Notes under the pieces: generated by a model
Databases searched by the model: none
Seen by the model: only the letters and a program-made list of their open reading frames with translations
What the model was told of the DNA's origin: nothing
Part shown: in pieces, positions 45,256-53,012 of the stretch
Layout of the letters: every line of letters begins with the position of its first letter
Position numbering within the stretch: the first letter of the stretch is position 1
NCBI GenBank assembly: GCA_002696315.1
Contig: NZRR01000042.1
Span: forward strand, 4,293 to 57,304
Length of the DNA: 53,012 nucleotides
Origin: Methanobacteriota archaeon
GTDB taxonomy: Archaea; Thermoplasmatota; Poseidoniia; Poseidoniales; Poseidoniaceae
Direction of reading: 5' to 3'
Position numbers and translations under genes: made by a program

Positions 45256-46959
45256 TTAACTTTCAAAGTTTTCTTTACCCCATTTATAATCAATTAATCT
45301 AAGTAAACCCGCACCCAATAATGTAATTCCTGCCGAAATAGCAAATATTGCACCGAAACCTGCTCTTGTTTCTACTGAAACATCAAGAGGTCCCGTACTA
45401 TTTGCATTGATTCCTTCAGCACGAATTGTTTCAGCCCAATTTTGAATAAGTGCAGTATCTCCTTGAGTAAATGATAATACAAATAAAAGTAATAATGGGA
45501 TCACAGTTCCAATCCAAAACCAAAACATGATTGAGGCGTCAAAAATAGATTTATTTGGTTTTAAACCCATTAGAAATGCAGTCAAGGCTACGATGTAAAT
45601 ACTATTTGCAATCATTACAACAAATGCCCCGGGTAAAGTCCACCAAGCATCTAAATTCCAAGCCATCAATACTAGGAAAATTATTGATATCCAAGTTGTT
45701 GAAAGAAAATAAACTGTTACTTTTGCACGAATTACTTCTGGAACACTGACTGGTAATCCATCATAATGTGCAGGTGAGTCAATAGCAGTTAACCAAGAAT
45801 AGAAATTGAATCCAAAAAAACCTAAAAATGGGGCATAAGATAGTAAATTAACAGGAATTGGTGCTTCAGCAAAATCAACAGCCCAAGCCATCAAAAGTAG
45901 TACAGCTAAAGGAACAGAATAAGAAATTACCATTTTTTTAACTGTTCCACTTCTAATCAATTCAACAATTTCTTTAGTTACAAGTAATCTTAACTTTGTA
46001 TTTTTTTTACCACTTCTAATTAATCCGAAAGTTATCCATCCTATTGGACCCCAGTCTAGAAAGCTCAACCTTTTGTGAACTGGTAAAAATAACTCCTCTC
46101 TTTCAATAATTTGGTGTTCGAAATCATTAGAAACCAAAAAAGAACCTAGTAATGCTAAAAAAATACTGATAAATATGCCAATTGGAATATAGATTAATTC
46201 ATGAGTATATTGCCACTTTAAACCAATAATTAAAGTTTCAAATGGTATCATATTTAACGCAAAAATTAATGCTGCAAAGATTGCAATAAGTGGAACTAGT
46301 TTTGAAAAATAACCCCCTCTTGTCCATAGAGCAGATCCCAAAAATGAAAGCGCTAAACCTTGAGATAATGTCAAAATCATGGCAATTAAAGTAACATATA
46401 ATGATTCAGGCTTTATGGGGAATAATCCTGTTTGAGAAGTTGCAAAAATCGCTATTCCCATTCCTGTAACTACTGGAATTAAAACCAGTAAAATGTAAAA
46501 TGTAACTTCTTTTAGATAATATGAGAAATAATTTACAGATTGCCTTAATGGTTGGAGAGCTGGTGCTGCCAATAAATAGTTCAATCCACCAGCCCTTTGA
46601 GATATCATGACTCTACCTAAAAAAGCGAATGAACCCATTCCTAAACTGAACATGAATAACGGAACGTGTAATGCTTGCTTCATTTCATCCCAACTAAATG
46701 CACGATTTTCTTGTACCGGGTTTATTGAATCTGGTACCCCTTCACCAACTAAAAACGGAAAACCTAATGTTACCAACATAGAAAATAAAGATAATAAAGC
46801 AGGAAAAAGAAGTACATGTCTTTTCTTTGCAAAGTCGATATTTTGACGCCATTCTTCTCTAAACATCATTTTGTATGTTATTCCCACAGAATTAAATAAA
46901 CTAGGCTCAAAATATTTCGAAAATTTAGGTTTATCTTCAACCTCTATCGATTGAGACAA
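45256..46959 (-). CDS. ABC-2 type transporter permease
   Basis: The protein has 567 residues with around twelve hydrophobic spans in two sets, separated by a cytosolic part at about 285-330 (EHQIIEREELFLPVHKRLSFLDW). It is paired with the ATPase gene directly upstream, which ends two bases before this start. Its TTG start is served by a GAGGAG site that lies within the end of the ATPase gene, so translation is coupled. It is an exporter-type permease, and the substrate is unknown. The overall layout fits ABC-2 permeases that span the membrane as single long chains. Confidence 0.85.
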   Translation of the reverse strand: MSQSIEVEDKPKFSKYFEPSLFNSVGITYKMMFREEWRQNIDFAKKRHVLLFPALLSLFSMLVTLGFPFLVGEGVPDSINPVQENRAFSWDEMKQALHVPLFMFSLGMGSFAFLGRVMISQRAGGLNYLLAAPALQPLRQSVNYFSYYLKEVTFYILLVLIPVVTGMGIAIFATSQTGLFPIKPESLYVTLIAMILTLSQGLALSFLGSALWTRGGYFSKLVPLIAIFAALIFALNMIPFETLIIGLKWQYTHELIYIPIGIFISIFLALLGSFLVSNDFEHQIIEREELFLPVHKRLSFLDWGPIGWITFGLIRSGKKNTKLRLLVTKEIVELIRSGTVKKMVISYSVPLAVLLLMAWAVDFAEAPIPVNLLSYAPFLGFFGFNFYSWLTAIDSPAHYDGLPVSVPEVIRAKVTVYFLSTTWISIIFLVLMAWNLDAWWTLPGAFVVMIANSIYIVALTAFLMGLKPNKSIFDASIMFWFWIGTVIPLLLLFVLSFTQGDTALIQNWAETIRAEGINANSTGPLDVSVETRAGFGAIFAISAGITLLGAGLLRLIDYKWGKENFES

Positions 46960-46961
46960 AA

Positions 46962-47714
46962 CTACTCCTCCTCATCTTTTAGTTGTCCTACTAAACGAAT
47001 AAATACATCTTCTAATGTTTCAGACTCTGATTCTTTAATATCAGAAATTTTTCCGCTAGCTAATACTTTACCATGATCGATTATTGCTAAACGTGTACAC
47101 AACCTTTCTGCAACCTCAAGAACGTGACTACACATGAAAATAGTTCCACCTTTAGCGACATGAGCAAGTAACCATTTCCTACATTTACGCTGATAAATAG
47201 GATCTAAATTGGCAAAAGGCTCATCTAAAAATAATAATCTAGGTTCATGAATAAATGCACAAGCAAGCATTACTTTTTGGCGTTGTCCTTTTGATAAATC
47301 CTTACACATTGTATCTCTTTTATCGGTCATTCCAAACCAATCAAGCCAATATAATACTTTATTTGACAAATCATCTAATCTTCTCAACCTGCCTACAAAA
47401 TAAAGATATTCATAAGGAGTCAGATAAGAAGGTGGTGATTCTGATTCCGGTACAATTCCAATATTTGCCTTAAGTCTTTGAGGCATTTTTTTAACATCAA
47501 TTCCTAATACTTCCACAGAACCAACTGTACTTTGTAATTGTCCAGTTAACAATCTAATAAATGTGGATTTTCCAGCCCCATTAGGGCCAAATACACCAAA
47601 AAATTCTCCAGCGAACACTTTTACATTCAATGGATGTAATGCGACAAAATCTCCAAAAATCTTACTGAGATCTTCGGTAATTACCAATGGCTCTTCTGTA
47701 TTAATATCCCTCAC
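46962..47714 (-). CDS. ABC transporter ATP-binding protein
   Basis: The protein has 250 residues. The Walker A is GPNGAGKSTFIRLL, the Q-loop is at IVPESESPP, the signature is LSKGQRQKVMLA, the Walker B is RLLFLDEPFANLDP, and the switch His is in FMCSHVLEVAERL. It energises the adjacent ABC-2 permease, most like CcmA-type exporter ATPases. The GTG start directly follows the enoyl-CoA hydratase stop. The C-terminal acidic end (LKDEEE) also encodes the ribosome binding site of the permease gene. Confidence 0.95.
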   Translation of the reverse strand: MRDINTEEPLVITEDLSKIFGDFVALHPLNVKVFAGEFFGVFGPNGAGKSTFIRLLTGQLQSTVGSVEVLGIDVKKMPQRLKANIGIVPESESPPSYLTPYEYLYFVGRLRRLDDLSNKVLYWLDWFGMTDKRDTMCKDLSKGQRQKVMLACAFIHEPRLLFLDEPFANLDPIYQRKCRKWLLAHVAKGGTIFMCSHVLEVAERLCTRLAIIDHGKVLASGKISDIKESESETLEDVFIRLVGQLKDEEE

Positions 47715-48563
47715 CTAACATCCTTTCCAATGCGGTGTTTTCTTTTCTAAAAAAGCATTAACACCGATTTCCTTATCCTCAGTATCAAATAGGTCTGAAA
47801 ACACCCTTAATTCTTTTTGTATTCCCTCATCTATTGGTGAATTTAATGCAATTCTAACTGCACTTTTAGCAATTTTAAGTGTATGACTCGATTTAGAACC
47901 AATTGTTTTTGCTAATTCAATCGTTTTATTTCTTAACTCATCGGGTGAACAAATATGATTGATTAATCCGAATGAAAATGCTTCTTCTGCATCAATAAAA
48001 TTGCCTGATAAAATTAATTCTAATGATTTCCCATAACCGACTAAATGTGTTAATCTTTGGGTTCCACCTCCTCCCGGTATTAATCCCAAATTAATCTCTG
48101 GTTGCCCAAACATGGATCTATCTGTTGCCATTCTAATGTCACAAGACATGGCTAATTCGCATCCACCTCCCAAAGCAAATCCATCAATCATTGCAATAGT
48201 TGGTTTTTCAATTTTCCAAACTGCTTCCCAACAATTATCTGAAAATATTTCAAATATTTCTTCTGATTTTTTACCTTTAAATTCTGAAATATCCGCACCA
48301 GCCACAAAAGAATTTGGCTTACTTCTCTTTCCTTCGAGAGGTTTATTTGGTGGAGCTCCTGCAAAAATTGCTACTCTTATTGAATCATCAGACATTACTC
48401 TAGAAGATGCTCCTTTAATTGCTTCAACCACTGAATTATTTAATGCATTTAACTTGTCTGGACGATTAATAGTAAATATGACTACCTTGCCTTTATTTTC
48501 GTCATCTTCATCAATTAATATCAATTCTTCTAATAAAATATCCTGCGCTAATTCTCCACCCAT
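47715..48563 (-). CDS. Enoyl-CoA hydratase (crotonase family)
   Basis: The protein has 282 residues with canonical crotonase marks: VVIFTINRPDKLNALN near the N-terminus, FVAGADISEFKG for the first oxyanion segment, FALGGGCELAMSCDIRMA with the first catalytic Glu, and FGQPEINLGLIPGGGGTQRL with the second. Both hydratase acids are intact, so a true 2-enoyl-CoA hydratase is likely. It is the third crotonase-fold gene of the window. It sits at the head of the ABC-transporter run without an obvious functional link. Confidence 0.93.
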   Translation of the reverse strand: MGGELAQDILLEELILIDEDDENKGKVVIFTINRPDKLNALNNSVVEAIKGASSRVMSDDSIRVAIFAGAPPNKPLEGKRSKPNSFVAGADISEFKGKKSEEIFEIFSDNCWEAVWKIEKPTIAMIDGFALGGGCELAMSCDIRMATDRSMFGQPEINLGLIPGGGGTQRLTHLVGYGKSLELILSGNFIDAEEAFSFGLINHICSPDELRNKTIELAKTIGSKSSHTLKIAKSAVRIALNSPIDEGIQKELRVFSDLFDTEDKEIGVNAFLEKKTPHWKGC

Positions 48564-48617
48564 ATACTAGCGGAACGGGTAGGGGTTTGAATATCATTGC
48601 CTTTAGCCAAAAAACAA

Positions 48618-49547
48618 TTATTTCAAAGGTGGAAGAGGAGGTAGGCCCTCAATTGGTGGTAAATCTGCTAAATCTAAAGGTGGAAGGCCTTCAATAGGAG
48701 GTAATTGGCCATCAATCAAAGGTAATGGAGGTAAATCTGGAAGTTCTAATTTTTCTTGAACTTTTGAGTCAACTTTTCTAAATCCATCATCTAGAGGGAA
48801 TCTCAATTTCAAAATTTTACTTTCATCAATTCTGATATAAGTTGCTCCATAAGGCCTTCCTGGAGTAACTTTTTCAGGTTCTGATAATACTGTTAGACCG
48901 TGACCTTCACGTGATAAAATTACAGTTAAGTCCTCACGCTTATCCTTTTCATTCCACATTCTAGCTTTAGACGCTCTAATTTCTGCCATTTGGTTACGTC
49001 TTCGTTCTTCTATTCTCTTACGAATTCTATCATGAACACTACGTCTTTCTCCGACTGCATTAACAATCTCAATATCTTCCATTGTATCTGCATCAACATC
49101 AATTACATATTCGCTAGCAACGGAATATTCTTCTTCTTCTTCTTCTTCAATTATCTCTACTACTTCGATTTCTTCTAAATCAATTTCTTCTTCGATTTCT
49201 GCTTGTGCCAAAGCATTTTTATTCGCAATTTTCGCTAATTTTAATTCTCTTAATGTTTTAGCATCTTGATTTTTTGTAGTAACTGGTTCTGGTAATTCGT
49301 CTTCTTCATCTTCTTCAAATTGAATTTCTTCGGACTCGGAAATGGAATTATTCTCTAAGTTTTTCGTCTTTCTAACCATTTTTCTTTTTGGTTTTCCTGT
49401 CGGTCCAAAGAAAAGTAAACCTGCACAAAGAATAATCCATCCTGCGAATAATAATTTAGCATCATCAACCCAATTTTCTTTGTTAATTAAAAAATAAACT
49501 ATTGAAATAACCAATAAAAAAAACAAGATGACTCGTCTTCGTGCCAT
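48618..49547 (-). CDS. Membrane protein with acidic linker and proline-rich C-terminal repeats, function unknown
   Basis: I do not recognise this protein of about 309 residues. Two hydrophobic spans lie at the N-terminus (about 5-22 and 32-48). A strongly acidic stretch (Glu runs, about 70-145) is followed by a basic helical segment rich in Arg (about 165-200) and a small beta region. The tail repeats LPPIEGLPPL twice and ends PPLPPLK. This looks like a membrane-tethered scaffold with a binding tail. ATG 49547 is chosen; it precedes the basic MARRR head. The same tail type is not seen in the other membrane proteins of the window. Confidence 0.65.
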   Translation of the reverse strand: MARRRVILFFLLVISIVYFLINKENWVDDAKLLFAGWIILCAGLLFFGPTGKPKRKMVRKTKNLENNSISESEEIQFEEDEEDELPEPVTTKNQDAKTLRELKLAKIANKNALAQAEIEEEIDLEEIEVVEIIEEEEEEEYSVASEYVIDVDADTMEDIEIVNAVGERRSVHDRIRKRIEERRRNQMAEIRASKARMWNEKDKREDLTVILSREGHGLTVLSEPEKVTPGRPYGATYIRIDESKILKLRFPLDDGFRKVDSKVQEKLELPDLPPLPLIDGQLPPIEGLPPLDLADLPPIEGLPPLPPLK

Positions 49548-49607
49548 ATTCCCCAACTGTTAGCCCTAGTACACTAAAGGTTTTGACTTTGACGCACATA
49601 ATTTAAT

Positions 49608-50204
49608 TCAATTTTTAAAACTTAAAAGAATTCCATCTAATGCTTTTTTTCTATGTGAAAATTTTTCTTTAATAGAGATTTCAACTTCACCAAAAGTTAA
49701 TCCTTCTGTTGAAAAACCTAAATAATCTGAAGGAACAAATATTGGATCATAACCAAAACCAAAATTTCCACGAATACTGTCAACTATTGTGCCTGGACAA
49801 ATACCACTACCTTTGTGTACTTTCTGACCATCCCAGAAACGTGCAGAGGCTTGAAATGATGCTTTACGAATATTTTTACCCATAATTTTCAAAATTCCTT
49901 CGCAACCAATTTTATCTAGCACGTATGCACTATAAACTCCAGGAAACCCACCTAACGAATCAATAAATAACCCTGAATCCTCAACTAATAACGCATCATT
50001 TTCTCTTCCTATTTTTTTCAATAATTTTATTCCTTGAGATAATTTAGAATCTGCAACTTCATCTAATGTGTCACACTGAGGTTCGATAATTTCTGGAACC
50101 TTGCCATCGATTAAAAATTGTTCAACATTAAATCCAAAAGGAGAAAAGGCATGTTTTGCTTCGAGTAATTTACCTTTATTTCCTGTCATAAACCATAGTT
50201 GCAT
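49608..50204 (-). CDS. rdgB: XTP/dITP diphosphatase (RdgB/HAM1 family)
   Basis: The protein has 198 residues. The family start LWFMTGNKGKLLEAK with the substrate-binding TGN-K, then LLVEDSGLFIDSLGGFPGVYSAYVLDKIG, SGICPGTIVDSIRGNFGFGYDPIFVPSD, and FSHRKKAL at the end, are all present. It hydrolyses non-canonical purine triphosphates such as ITP and XTP to monophosphates and keeps them out of nucleic acids. ATG 50204 is chosen. The longer frame from 50270 would add a hydrophobic 22-residue segment and lie 12 nt from the divergent crcB start, which leaves no room for promoters. Confidence 0.92.
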   Translation of the reverse strand: MQLWFMTGNKGKLLEAKHAFSPFGFNVEQFLIDGKVPEIIEPQCDTLDEVADSKLSQGIKLLKKIGRENDALLVEDSGLFIDSLGGFPGVYSAYVLDKIGCEGILKIMGKNIRKASFQASARFWDGQKVHKGSGICPGTIVDSIRGNFGFGYDPIFVPSDYLGFSTEGLTFGEVEISIKEKFSHRKKALDGILLSFKN

Positions 50205-50282
50205 TATTATGTGCAAAACAATTAGGCTGATGAATAAACCGATTATGGAATAGATTATTGAATAATTCATTTTCGACTTGTC

Positions 50283-50666
50283 ATGGACCCCAAAAATTTG
50301 TTGATTGTAGCATTTGGGGGTGCTTTGGGTGCATGCCTAAGATATCTAGTCATTATTTGGATACCTCCTGAAGGTTTCCCTTGGTCTACTCTAAGTGTTA
50401 ATCTACTTGGGTCTTTAATTCTGGGAATTATAATTGGACTGAGTTCAAATAATATTCTGGATGAGAAAATCACATTACTTCTAGCCACTGGACTATTAGG
50501 AGCTTTTACTACAATGTCCACTTACAGCATAGATACTATCTCTTTATGGGAAAATGATAAAATATTAGCAATTATTTACATTTTTTCTACTGCAATTATA
50601 GGTCCTATACTAGCTTTAATTGGAATTGAATCGATTAATTCAGGTATTATTTTGAATAAAAATTAA
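50283..50666 (+). CDS. crcB: CrcB/FluC fluoride ion channel
   Basis: The protein has 127 residues and four hydrophobic spans. CrcB marks are GGALGACLRYLV, NLLGSLILGIIIG with the conserved Asn, and LLGAFTTMSTYSIDTI with the phenylalanine and threonine-rich region that lines the pore. It exports fluoride as a dual-topology dimer. No fluoride riboswitch was seen in the short upstream region. Its stop shares TTAA with the convergent bud32 gene. Confidence 0.93.
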   Translation: MDPKNLLIVAFGGALGACLRYLVIIWIPPEGFPWSTLSVNLLGSLILGIIIGLSSNNILDEKITLLLATGLLGAFTTMSTYSIDTISLWENDKILAIIYIFSTAIIGPILALIGIESINSGIILNKN

Positions 50667-51349
50667 TCGTGATACCTAACTCTGCTCTTAATTTGTTCAA
50701 ATCTTGAAATAATTTCTTCTGATTTAGGAATTGTACCACCTTCGAATTGAATTTGTGATTTAGAATCATCATAATCTAAGTAAGATTCTACAATTTGGTT
50801 CATTGCTTCTGGAAAATTAGGATGTGTTGCTTGTAAACACTCGTATAATACATGGAAATCCAAACCATATGATTCCACTTCAAATGTAGATTGAGATAAT
50901 CCATAATCGATTAATACTAATCTATCTTCATTCAAAATAATATTTGTTGTTGTCAAATCTCCATGAGTAATACCGCACAAATGTAATCTTCTCAATAATG
51001 CTCCTAATTTTGAAAATATTTCTTTTGAGTCAATTAATGATAATTCATTTTTCAATTTTATAACTAATGTATCTCCTTCAACTTTTTCCATAAACATTAT
51101 TCCATTTTTTAAATCAAGATTGAAAATAGAAGGAGTAGGGAAGTCTAATTGTTGTAATTTTAATAATGTCCTAACTTCGCTAGTTAACCTAGATTTTGTT
51201 AATCTGCTATCTAATTCTGGATGACGCCATTTTCTAGGGCGCCTAAATTTCTTAATTGCTGGTTTTCCTAACCAATATCCACTTGTAACTATTGCTTCTG
51301 CACCTTCATGTAATTTTTTTTCCTCAATCCACACTTGCAAGCGACTCAC
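50663..51349 (-). CDS. bud32: Bud32 kinase/ATPase of the KEOPS complex
   Basis: The protein has 228 residues, an atypical small protein kinase: the glycine-rich region EGAEAIVTS, the Lys in AIKKFRRPRKWRHPELD, the catalytic loop HGDLTTTNIIL and the metal-binding LIDYGLSQ. This set, including the KxxRxxxxYRxPxLD-type block, is diagnostic of Bud32. It works with Kae1, Cgi121 and Pcc1 to make the t6A modification of ANN-decoding tRNAs. In many archaea bud32 is fused to kae1; here it is free-standing and kae1 is not in the window. GTG start. Confidence 0.92.
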   Translation of the reverse strand: MSRLQVWIEEKKLHEGAEAIVTSGYWLGKPAIKKFRRPRKWRHPELDSRLTKSRLTSEVRTLLKLQQLDFPTPSIFNLDLKNGIMFMEKVEGDTLVIKLKNELSLIDSKEIFSKLGALLRRLHLCGITHGDLTTTNIILNEDRLVLIDYGLSQSTFEVESYGLDFHVLYECLQATHPNFPEAMNQIVESYLDYDDSKSQIQFEGGTIPKSEEIISRFEQIKSRVRYHD

Positions 51350-51387
51350 CCTATACCACCCCTAGAGGCGATGTATTCAAAGCAGTG

Positions 51388-52572
51388 ATGCTTCAGCATA
51401 TTACTGGTGAAAGTATGGGAATAAGCCTTCCTATGTGTGAAATTGATCCTTTAGAGCGTAGTCGTGGCTTAAAAAATAGTGAAATAGCTGAAAGAATTTC
51501 TTCAGTCAAAAAAAGATTAGGAGATAAATTACTTATTCTTGGACACCACTACCAAAGAGATTCAATAATAGAACATACCGATTTAATTGGTGATTCATTC
51601 CTTCTTTCAAAAATGGCTGCAGAATCATCTAGTGAATATATTGTATTTTGCGGAGTACACTTTATGGCTGAAAGTGCTGACATTCTAACAAATAAAGATC
51701 AAAAAGTAATATTGCCAAATCTTAGAGCGGGATGTTCAATGGCTGATATGGCTAATCTGAAGGATGTAACTGTTTGCTGGGATTCACTTATCGAAAAATT
51801 TGATCTATTAGATCCAATGAATAGAGAAGATCCTAATCTACCTGCTCCTGAAGGAGAAAAATATCTTATTCCTGTAACTTATATGAATTCTAGTGCATCT
51901 CTGAAAGCCTTTGTAGGATTACATGGAGGTGTTGTATGTACTTCTTCAAATGCAGAAGGTGTTTTGCAATGGGCTTTTGAAAGAGCGGGCCCTGATGGAA
52001 AAGTTCTTTTCTTTCCCGATCAACATTTAGGAAGAAATACAGGCTTAGAAATGGGTTTAAACCATTCAGAAATGTCAACCTGGACTCCGAATAAAGACCA
52101 TGAGTGGGATAAATTAAATGATGCACGGATTATTCTTTGGCATGGTTATTGTTCTGTACACAGAAGGTTTTCAACTGAACAAATTTCAAATTTAAGAAAA
52201 GAAAGTCCAGATGCATTAATTGTTGTACATCCAGAATGTAAAACAGATGTTGTAAAAGCAGCAGATGAATTTGGAAGTACAGAATTCATCAGAAATTACG
52301 TTAAAAATGCTCCAGAGGGTTCTACAATAGGCATTGGTACTGAAATTAATATGGTTCAACGCTTAAATGATGAATATCCAAATAAGAATATAGTATGTCT
52401 TGATTCTTCAATTTGTCCTTGTTCAACAATGTACATGATTCATCCAATATATCTATTAGATGTTCTAGAAAGATTAGAGGAAGGTGAAATACCTAACCAA
52501 ATTATCGTTCCTGAAGAAGAAAAGAAACTGGCCTCAATCGCATTGAATAGAATGTTAAGTATCCTAAAGTAA
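51388..52572 (+). CDS. nadA: Quinolinate synthase NadA
   Basis: The protein has about 394 residues from ATG 51388 (ATG 51415 is also possible). It contains LILGHHYQRDSIIEHTDLIGDSF, CGVHFMAESADIL, and three cysteines expected to hold a 4Fe-4S cluster: GCSMADM, GVVCTSSNAEGV and ICPCSTMYMI, together with FFPDQHLGRNTG. It condenses iminoaspartate with dihydroxyacetone phosphate to quinolinate for NAD synthesis. NadB and NadC are not in the window. Frames further upstream overlap the divergent bud32 gene and are rejected. Confidence 0.95.
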   Translation: MLQHITGESMGISLPMCEIDPLERSRGLKNSEIAERISSVKKRLGDKLLILGHHYQRDSIIEHTDLIGDSFLLSKMAAESSSEYIVFCGVHFMAESADILTNKDQKVILPNLRAGCSMADMANLKDVTVCWDSLIEKFDLLDPMNREDPNLPAPEGEKYLIPVTYMNSSASLKAFVGLHGGVVCTSSNAEGVLQWAFERAGPDGKVLFFPDQHLGRNTGLEMGLNHSEMSTWTPNKDHEWDKLNDARIILWHGYCSVHRRFSTEQISNLRKESPDALIVVHPECKTDVVKAADEFGSTEFIRNYVKNAPEGSTIGIGTEINMVQRLNDEYPNKNIVCLDSSICPCSTMYMIHPIYLLDVLERLEEGEIPNQIIVPEEEKKLASIALNRMLSILK

Positions 52573-52573
52573 A

Positions 52574-52933
52574 TTACCAGGCACCATGAACATATGGCTT
52601 CCCATCATCTGGATTTTCTTCATTACAGAGGCGAAATAAGCGTTCAAATGTGAAAATTCCACTATTGCAACCATCAGAAAATTCAAATTTTAAAGCGTAT
52701 CTTCCAACCTTACTAACCTGAGGTTTACTTAGTAAAAGCTTTTCAATTTCTGATTCTAACTCAGATGCCGTATCTTCATCATCTCTTAATGGTGAACATT
52801 TTGCACATGGGCACCAGTATAGTAAAGTTCGATAGCTAAGCTCAGATTCAAGTTTATTGGACCAAGTTAGCAACATACTTTCTTCCTTTCTTTCTAAACG
52901 ATTTAATTGAGGCAAATCATCATTTTTAGACAT
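52574..52933 (-). CDS. DUF971 / GBBH-like N-terminal domain protein
   Basis: The protein has 119 residues. It shows the DUF971 pattern: LTWSNKLESELSYRTLLYWCPCAKCSPL with three cysteines, and SKVGRYALKFEFSDGCNSGIFTFERLFRLC. The family occurs as a stand-alone protein next to iron-sulfur assembly genes, or as the N-terminal domain of gamma-butyrobetaine hydroxylase, and it probably binds a metal or helps Fe-S assembly. The start ATG is preceded by GAGGTG. It lies 9 nt after the partial gene at the window edge, and convergent with nadA, an Fe-S enzyme. Confidence 0.8.
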   Translation of the reverse strand: MSKNDDLPQLNRLERKEESMLLTWSNKLESELSYRTLLYWCPCAKCSPLRDDEDTASELESEIEKLLLSKPQVSKVGRYALKFEFSDGCNSGIFTFERLFRLCNEENPDDGKPYVHGAW

Positions 52934-52942
52934 TTAAACACC

Positions 52943-53012
52943 TCAAATTATTTCTAATTCTGAATTATCATTATTTGAATTTAAGATTTTATTAAGATTT
53001 TCAACTACTTTT
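52943..53012 (-). CDS. C-terminal end of an unidentified gene (rest outside window)
   Basis: On the minus strand an open frame enters from the window edge and stops at TGA 52943-52945. It encodes the last 22 or so residues, KVVENLNKILNSNNDNSELE and two isoleucines. Its stop is 9 nt before the DUF971 start and overlaps its ribosome-binding region, as expected of an operon partner. Too short to assign. Confidence 0.5.
   Translation of the reverse strand, partial: KVVENLNKILNSNNDNSELEII

Noticed and set aside
48112-48570. Plus-strand open frame of 152 codons
   Set aside because: Antisense to a clear enoyl-CoA hydratase with intact motifs.
50204-50270. N-terminal membrane segment on RdgB
   Set aside because: The family is soluble and starts at the internal ATG; the longer frame would run into the crcB promoter region.
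1-53012. CRISPR arrays, insertion sequences, prophage or defence islands
   Set aside because: No spaced direct repeats, transposase or integrase motifs, or restriction/defence genes were found in the frames read.

Overview
The window looks like a chromosomal segment of a low-GC (about one third G+C by eye) marine archaeon. The best fit is a planktonic Thermoplasmatota lineage of the Marine Group II/III (Poseidoniia) type. Archaeal marks are a thermosome, a free-standing Bud32 kinase, a 2-phosphoglycerate kinase, a DhnA-type aldolase with GlpX, a SelB-like factor without a working GTPase site, an eL41-type mini ribosomal protein, a TadA/ArlI-type pilus motor, and an intron-containing tRNA-Trp whose intron carries a box C/D guide. 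GGTGA or GGAGG ribosome binding sites, many TTG/GTG starts, very short intergenic gaps and very large membrane-anchored surface proteins fit the same picture. The assignment comes from gene content only, because no phylogeny could be run.

Layout. 1-9.8 kb: the end of a large PA14/LamG surface protein, a zinc-metalloprotease-like protein, an RNA cluster on the minus strand (tRNA-Trp with intron, eL41, tRNA-Arg), a membrane-anchored subtilisin, an aminotransferase and two membrane proteins. 9.9-19.4 kb: a 1151-residue surface protein, the thermosome, a CysJ-like diflavin reductase, biotin carboxylase and a PfkB sugar kinase. 19.4-25.1 kb, minus strand: a membrane protein, the SelB-like factor, class I aldolase and GlpX (gluconeogenesis), then MoaC-MoaE (molybdopterin). 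25.1-32.2 kb: a plus-strand run of a geranylgeranyl-reductase-like flavoprotein, an enoyl-CoA hydratase, a BoxB-type aromatic-CoA epoxidase, an unknown 186-residue protein and a 3-hydroxyacyl-CoA dehydrogenase, followed by a desaturase and a PaaG-type isomerase. 32.3-44.6 kb: 2-phosphoglycerate kinase, then a minus-strand pilus/secretion operon (ATPase, two GspF/TadC membrane proteins, two pilin-like proteins) lying directly behind a 2150-residue secreted protein. 44.7-53 kb: a nucleotide-kinase-like P-loop protein, an ABC-2 transporter, another enoyl-CoA hydratase, a proline-tailed membrane protein, RdgB, the CrcB fluoride channel, Bud32, NadA, a DUF971 protein and the last codons of another gene.

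The most notable system is the 25.1-32.2 kb block. A BoxB-like di-iron epoxidase sits with crotonase-fold enzymes, one of PaaG isomerase type, and a 3-hydroxyacyl-CoA dehydrogenase. This suggests aerobic CoA-linked breakdown of aromatic or other acyl-CoA compounds in a marine archaeon. The diflavin reductase at 15.2 kb is a possible but unproven electron donor. The second notable system is the pilus operon, whose two GspF-type proteins carry unusual extracytoplasmic insertions and which is paired with the giant calcium-repeat/discoidin protein.
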